DNA of 64,000 nucleotides from Paralvinella palmiformis (Eukaryota > Annelida > Polychaeta > Terebellida > Alvinellidae). Made by a program: the position numbers and the translations under genes. Location: positions 294,001 through 358,000 of the forward strand of contig JAODUP010000143.1 of NCBI GenBank assembly GCA_025642065.1. Direction: 5' to 3'. Numbering within the stretch: position 1 is the first letter of the stretch; each line of letters begins with the position of its first letter. This document shows, piece after piece, positions 61,178 through 64,000 of the stretch. Under the pieces are notes generated by a model. The model had not been told where the DNA came from, searched no databases, and was given only the letters and a program-made list of their open reading frames with translations.

Positions 61178-63291
61178 GTAGAACTACTAAACTGCCTTTA
61201 CAAACGGGAATAATTCAAAGGGATTCTACACTTAAATCTAAAAATTATCATCTGATACTTGATTATCTATTGTAACATTTAAGGATGAATATTATTTTCC
61301 TCAAGAAAGCCTCATTAGACATTCTTATCAGCAATTCTAAAATTTTAAAGGCCTGTTCCACTTCAGGTTTCACCCAACAAACTATAATATTGAACACATT
61401 TTAACCAGCTGTACTTTCAATTTGATTTGACTCACTGTAATACGGTATCTGCTTGCATTCAATTTTTTCCCCATTTCATATTGGTCGGTGGCCATTCATT
61501 GGTGGACTGGATGCCTAGGATTAGCGTTTCATGTCTTCAGGCTAGTGACTAGTCTGAAATATCAACCTGACTGAACTAATTATTTTATGATGCAGAATAT
61601 GTGGTAATCTGGTGTTTATTTTGTCTGTAGTGATTTTGAGTTGTTTTAGAAATCTTCACAGCGGATGATAAGTCGTGAAATTCTCAAACCAAATTTCAAC
61701 AATCAATCAAGTCCACCTTCAAATGTGGTGAATAAAACAAATATTTTGATGAATAAAGATCAGTTTGATTCCAATATAACCAACTTTATTATATATTTCA
61801 CGCAAAACGTATAACTTCTAATCCATGAGAATGTTATTTAAAGTACTGGCTGACATTTATTAACAGGATGGAGAGTTTTACATGAATCTCCTAAATTATG
61901 ACTCTTCATACTTGATGACATTGCCAATTTTGTATAATTATATTTATTATCTTAGTGGAAACAGTTATTTTATGCGCAGACTGATGGAGAACCTGAAGTT
62001 TGATGGTGCACATATCATTGATATAAACCTTATACAACCTCATGCAAGTGAACTACATATACTCACCAGTGGTGCATCGTCAGACACATACCAGAGTAAT
62101 ACAGACAGTGATTTATTTATCGATCATGTGATGTTTGTTGCTAATGGCATGGACAGAACTGAGAAGAGAGATTATTGCTTGTGTTTTCAATGCAGGTCGA
62201 TCCCAACAAATCTTGTCACCACGTTATTTACTAGTCTAAATAGGGAAGTCTATCACTAGTAGAGGATTGTTTGCCAGATCAGAGGTCAGAGAACCCAAAC
62301 AGTCTGTCAAATGTTGATATATCATCAAAAGTAATCATAAAATTATTGATTTATAATTTTTGCTGTCATTTACCAGTAATAGTCATGATTATGGGTAACC
62401 CAAATAAAACTAACTATATGACTGTAATTCATGAATGGAGCAGAAGAAATGATGGCTCTCGGGATCAGTAAGCATTGAATTGCAACTTACATTCACTAAT
62501 CTCAGGGGTCAGGTGCAAGCTTCTAAAAACAGAAACGAAGGTTTCTAATGACCGAATATATTGACTGAAAGATACCAATCAATCTGTTTTTTAAAGCCCT
62601 TTATACAGTGTGAACATAAATCTCCCTTATTGTAAATAAATACCAAAGTGGGACACTGCATATGTTCAGAACTCAAGCAGTTACTACCCTCATAAATGTT
62701 CAACTCATGGTTTTTGTTCCACTCTCTTAAAGATGGAGACAGGAGATAATTTATTAACTATGTCTCCAATTATTAACCATACTCATTATCTCTTCTTTAA
62801 GTTAAAATTTTTAACCTCTTTCTTTGTGCTGCTAGATTTTACTGTCTCACGAGAACTAACTATGATATATGTCTGTCTGTCTTCCTTTATTAATTATGTA
62901 TTAAAATTTTCTGATCTGATAATAGCCTTAATTATGCATGTTATAAGATGGCTGCTGAAATATGATGTATGATGATATGTGTTAAGGCACATAGAATATC
63001 TTACATTTGTTGATGAATAAACAATTTTTTAAATAATAATAATAATAATAATGGTAAATAGAATTTTTTTATTTTCTACTCATCAGTTTATATCTGGTTT
63101 ATTTATGTGTAAATTTAGTAATGTATTTAGTAATATTTTTTTTCTTTCCTCCAGGTGGTGTGGTAGCTCTCTCAGTATTTTCAGTTGTGTTTCTCATTGG
63201 TTTAGTCTCATTGTTTGTCTGGTGTTATCGGCGACAACAGCAAGAAGTGCATTACCAGCCAGCAAACTTTGCCTCAGAACCCCGTATCTGA
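49309..63291 (+). CDS. Histidine acid phosphatase family membrane protein with degenerate active site (complete, 11 exons)
   Basis: Exons: 49309-49401, 53619-53714, 54251-54346, 54510-54644, 54899-54994, 55479-55568, 55972-56095, 59781-59869, 60059-60245, 60995-61114, 63155-63291. The joined frame gives 420 residues, the size of lysosomal acid phosphatase ACP2. Layout is a signal peptide (about 1-22), a luminal or extracellular domain, a membrane helix (about 377-398) and a 22-residue cytoplasmic tail. Family landmarks are ELKFV, TWPEGLAHLTQ, STDxxRTLMSA (R105), PVPVHT and GCQELCP. Active members use RHGxRxP and HD. Here the first motif reads GHGDSTP (G34, H35, S38) and the second TD (T274, D275). 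Only H35, R105 and D275 of the six usual active-site residues remain. The luminal cysteines are four (148, 337, 341, 365) rather than the usual six, because one disulfide pair is missing. The tail lacks a YxxPhi lysosomal sorting motif. N-glycosylation sites include N186, N206 and N252. It is probably a noncatalytic paralogue; its role is unknown. Confidence 0.93.
50059..50244. repeat. Cluster of cgatctcggccca motifs in both orientations
   Basis: atctcggccca occurs at 50060, 50076 and 50231 on the plus strand, inverted at 50138-50156, and as a degenerate copy near 50173. Another inverted copy is at 50883-50899. The motif is CpG-containing and stands out in this AT-rich intron. Confidence 0.7.
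50470..50560 (-). other. Possible antisense first exon or captured gene fragment
   Basis: On the minus strand caagATGGCGACC starts a 48-codon frame (MATSLPNSSSEHMPAYMDYD at its start). It is preceded by G+C-rich sequence containing ggaagttgtag (ETS-like). The start context resembles the YY1 promoter site caagATGGCG. I do not recognise the protein and see no certain splice donor. On the plus strand an 87-codon frame overlaps. It sits in intron 1 of the phosphatase gene. Confidence 0.25.
51533..51568. repeat. (TA)n microsatellite
   Basis: About 18 TA units in phosphatase intron 1. Confidence 0.9.
53091..53270 (+). mobile_element. tRNA-derived SINE, family A, copy 7
   Basis: The head is cggcatctccgtggtctaat, with A box tggtctaattggtagcg and B box gagttcaaatc. 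It is flanked by tcataaac on both sides. It lies 349 bp upstream of phosphatase-like exon 2, in sense. Confidence 0.88.
53619..53714 (+). CDS. Acid phosphatase-like exon 2 (first active-site motif)
   Basis: It encodes LIGHGDSTPSHLYPNDSN through HLTQ. It carries the nucleophile-equivalent H35, but G34 and S38 replace the two arginines. A second AG seven bases downstream could act as acceptor but would break the frame with exon 1. Confidence 0.94.
54251..54346 (+). CDS. Acid phosphatase-like exon 3
   Basis: It encodes LGIEQEFKFGQYLRKHY through TYKSYE, equivalent to the helix after the first motif (GxxQxxxLGxxLRxRY). Phase is 0/0. Confidence 0.93.
54510..54644 (+). CDS. Acid phosphatase-like exon 4
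   Basis: It encodes VQSTDTSRTLMSATALLQGL and DPVPVHT. R105 is the third active-site arginine and is retained. Confidence 0.95.
54899..54994 (+). CDS. Acid phosphatase-like exon 5
   Basis: It encodes MLNMDIPCERFNRGF and on to SDNQ. C148 matches the cysteine that pairs with a C-terminal cysteine in ACP2 and ACPP. Confidence 0.9.
55206..55387 (+). mobile_element. tRNA-derived SINE, family A, copy 8
   Basis: A full-length copy flanked by ctgagctatgaaga (55192-55205) and ctgagatatgaaga (55388-55401), a 14-bp target duplication with one mismatch. It is in sense in phosphatase intron 5. Confidence 0.9.
55479..55568 (+). CDS. Acid phosphatase-like exon 6
   Basis: It encodes 30 residues including YANSTINSIWDVYSTLQIE. 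This corresponds to the family's VYDTLFCE region, but the cysteine is absent. Confidence 0.9.
55972..56095 (+). CDS. Acid phosphatase-like exon 7
   Basis: It encodes PSWVTPEVFEHLKLMYWKKF and on to KIKGG, matching the PxWxxPxxxxxL segment of the family. It ends in phase 1. Confidence 0.93.
56615..56678 (+). mobile_element. SINE family A, 3' fragment
   Basis: Only the last 64 bases of the family (cggcccatttt...aaaacatcaatcatcatc) are present, embedded in a tct-rich run. Confidence 0.75.
57310..57560. other. G+C-richer block of unknown origin in phosphatase intron 7
   Basis: About 50% G+C in an AT-rich intron, with an open frame on the plus strand to 57537 (93 codons from 57256). I do not recognise the translation in any frame. 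It is probably a fragment of a repeat or transposon, but it could hide an unrecognised exon. Confidence 0.3.
58171..58353 (+). mobile_element. tRNA-derived SINE, family A, copy 10 (diverged)
   Basis: Family body from tttggtctaattggtaacac to agtcatcatcat, with a B box altered to gagtacaaat. It is flanked by tctgata on both sides. It is in sense in phosphatase intron 7. Confidence 0.85.
58358..58540 (+). mobile_element. tRNA-like SINE head directly downstream of SINE copy 10
   Basis: tagtgcagtgattatagc and cactgcaaacc, then gtgggttttaatcc, have the spacing of a tRNA A box, anticodon arm and B box. A body of about 110 bp follows. The family assignment is uncertain. Confidence 0.4.
59065..59630. 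repeat. caattccaaatttat minisatellite framed by inverted gtcaattcaattcc ends
   Basis: From 59093 to 59362 a unit of about 21-24 bp (atcaattccaattccaaatt) is repeated about a dozen times. The unit has no stop codon in any forward frame, so 120-140-codon frames run through it. Sequence resembling the right border (ggaattgaattgaccca, 59608-59624) occurs inverted at 31358-31376 and in part near 44900-44960, suggesting an interspersed element that expanded here. Confidence 0.7.
59781..59869 (+). CDS. Acid phosphatase-like exon 8
   Basis: It encodes LFLTEVYNNTRRLITEEMDE through NIYIA. NIYIA is the strand that leads into the HD motif (KLIMYSAHD in relatives). The donor gtaagt lies just before a long GT repeat (59885-59942). 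Confidence 0.92.
59885..59942. repeat. (GT)29 microsatellite next to an exon
   Basis: A pure GT tract begins 16 bases past the exon 8 donor of the phosphatase-like gene (donor gtaagt at 59870). Confidence 0.9.
60059..60245 (+). CDS. Acid phosphatase-like exon 9 (second active-site motif)
   Basis: It begins TDDTITAVLTALGIWD where active relatives have HDTTxxxLQxAL. The catalytic histidine position is threonine (T274) and the aspartate is kept (D275). The position of the C in YASCxxFELY is alanine here (GAAVFFEVY). Confidence 0.94.
60340..60475 (-). mobile_element. Third SINE-like type, copy 2
   Basis: On the minus strand it reads tagagcagtttatagcatac (A-box region), then caggttcaaatcttag (B box) and attgcttgtgtttgtcagg. 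It shares its order of motifs with 45655-45790. Confidence 0.45.
60995..61114 (+). CDS. Acid phosphatase-like exon 10
   Basis: It encodes GCQELCPVITFHKKL through SDITK. The CxxxC pair (C337, C341) and C365 match the C-terminal disulfides of the family. Confidence 0.92.
61115..63154 (+). other. Last intron of the phosphatase-like gene, no gene seen
   Basis: It contains a short (agt)n repeat at 61140-61180. The 125-codon frame at 61882-62259 has no recognised homology, no splice context, and is AT-rich like the rest of the intron, so I do not call it. Confidence 0.5.
63155..63291 (+). CDS. Acid phosphatase-like exon 11 (membrane helix, tail, stop)
   Basis: It encodes a 22-residue hydrophobic helix (VVALSVFSVVFLIGLVSLFV) stopped by CYRRQQQ, then a short tail ending EPRI and TGA at 63289-63291. 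The nearest tyrosine motif, YQPA, lacks the bulky hydrophobic residue of a YxxPhi sorting signal. Confidence 0.92.
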
Positions 63292-63629
63292 CTTTGATAC
63301 GGTGACTTACTCATCAAATGCTAATGTTTTCAGAACTTGGCCTTGAATTTACTATTTGTGCACACTGGCTTAACTTATATGTCAAATAGTGTGGGAGCTG
63401 GTTTGTTATTATTATTGCGGTAATATAGTAGCTTAATCCTCATTGCTTGGTGCAGTATGTGTATTTGTTTTGTATTGCTTCATGTAGTAGATGCGTTTGT
63501 TTTGTTTTATTAATATTTTCTCCTTTATTATGAGATTATAAGTAATATGTGATAATGATTATAAATGCCAAAAAGGCATTACATTAAGGGATTATCAAAT
63601 TTCACATATGTAACGAGCATGTGTGTGTA

Positions 63630-63660
<31 letters not shown>

Positions 63661-64000
63661 TTGGCATTTACTTTAATGCTGTTGGTGCAGCCAGCATTTA
63701 TAGATGAGGCAGATCTGAGATTGTTGCTCAGTATAAGAGTAATCTTAAACAATGACCCTTGGAATTCACCAAAGGTTATCCTTAAACACAATTAGAATAT
63801 TACATTTAGTTCTTGTTGTTTTAAGGCCACTCAAAAATAGATAATTAATAATCATCACAGCCTACCATATGTAAAAGGTGTCACCTCATCCAAAAACATT
63901 CTATTAATATTCAATTTCAAATTATTGACAATTTCATAGATTGAATTAGTACAAGTACAATAACCTATGCCTCGCCATTAAAATTTCCAGTTGGATTTTT
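63292..64000 (+). other. 3'UTR and downstream flank of the phosphatase-like gene
   Basis: No further exon is seen. The stretch holds an AG microsatellite at 63637-63658. No convincing AATAAA was found, so the transcript end cannot be placed. Confidence 0.4.

Noticed and set aside
61882..62259. 125-codon plus-strand frame in the last phosphatase intron
   Set aside because: No recognisable domain, and it would interrupt the in-phase join of exons 10 and 11.

Overview
This window looks like nuclear genomic DNA from an intron-rich, AT-rich invertebrate, most likely a lophotrochozoan and probably a mollusc. The species cannot be fixed from sequence alone. Coding exons are short (47-187 nt) with GT/AG borders. 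They sit in introns filled with microsatellites, tRNA-derived SINEs and small DNA transposons. Almost all long single-frame ORFs are chance or repeat ORFs. The real genes had to be read by splicing.

Three protein genes were assembled exon by exon, with all phases consistent. (1) Minus strand, about 88-32808: an integrin beta subunit. It has a noncoding first exon near 32.8 kb, the ATG at 25325, and 17 coding exon positions in the window. These run from the signal peptide through PSI, hybrid and beta-I domains to the third I-EGF repeat. The gene continues beyond the left edge; roughly 190 C-terminal residues (rest of the I-EGFs, tail, membrane helix, cytoplasmic tail) are missing. (2) Plus strand, 33184-46973: BBS5, a BBSome subunit, complete in 12 exons and 342 residues. 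(3) Plus strand, 49309-63291: a complete 11-exon, 420-residue type I membrane protein of the histidine acid phosphatase family (ACP2/ACPP/ACP4-like).

The integrin gene and BBS5 are head to head. About 375 bp separate the integrin first-exon donor from the BBS5 ATG, so they probably share a promoter region, which contains a perfect CRE palindrome. BBS5 and the phosphatase gene follow each other on the same strand, 2.3 kb apart. I see no functional link among the three beyond proximity.

Two findings stand out. The integrin beta-I domain carries a tandemly duplicated 84-nt exon (10384-10467 and 11111-11194). The copies have the same phase and differ at five of 28 residues, which suggests alternative, possibly mutually exclusive, splicing next to the ligand-binding metal sites. 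The acid phosphatase has lost both arginines of the RHGxRxP motif, the histidine of the HD motif and one conserved disulfide pair, while keeping the overall fold, length and membrane anchor. It is therefore a candidate pseudophosphatase.

Mobile DNA: a tRNA-derived SINE family (about ten copies, nine in sense with their host gene, one with a perfect 15-bp target duplication); a decayed 1152-bp hAT element with a perfect 8-bp target duplication and a transposase remnant; a second hAT transposase remnant; a MULE/FLYWCH-type transposase remnant; two small terminal-inverted-repeat elements; a long foldback element with a second, single-arm copy; and several short hAT-like nonautonomous repeats.
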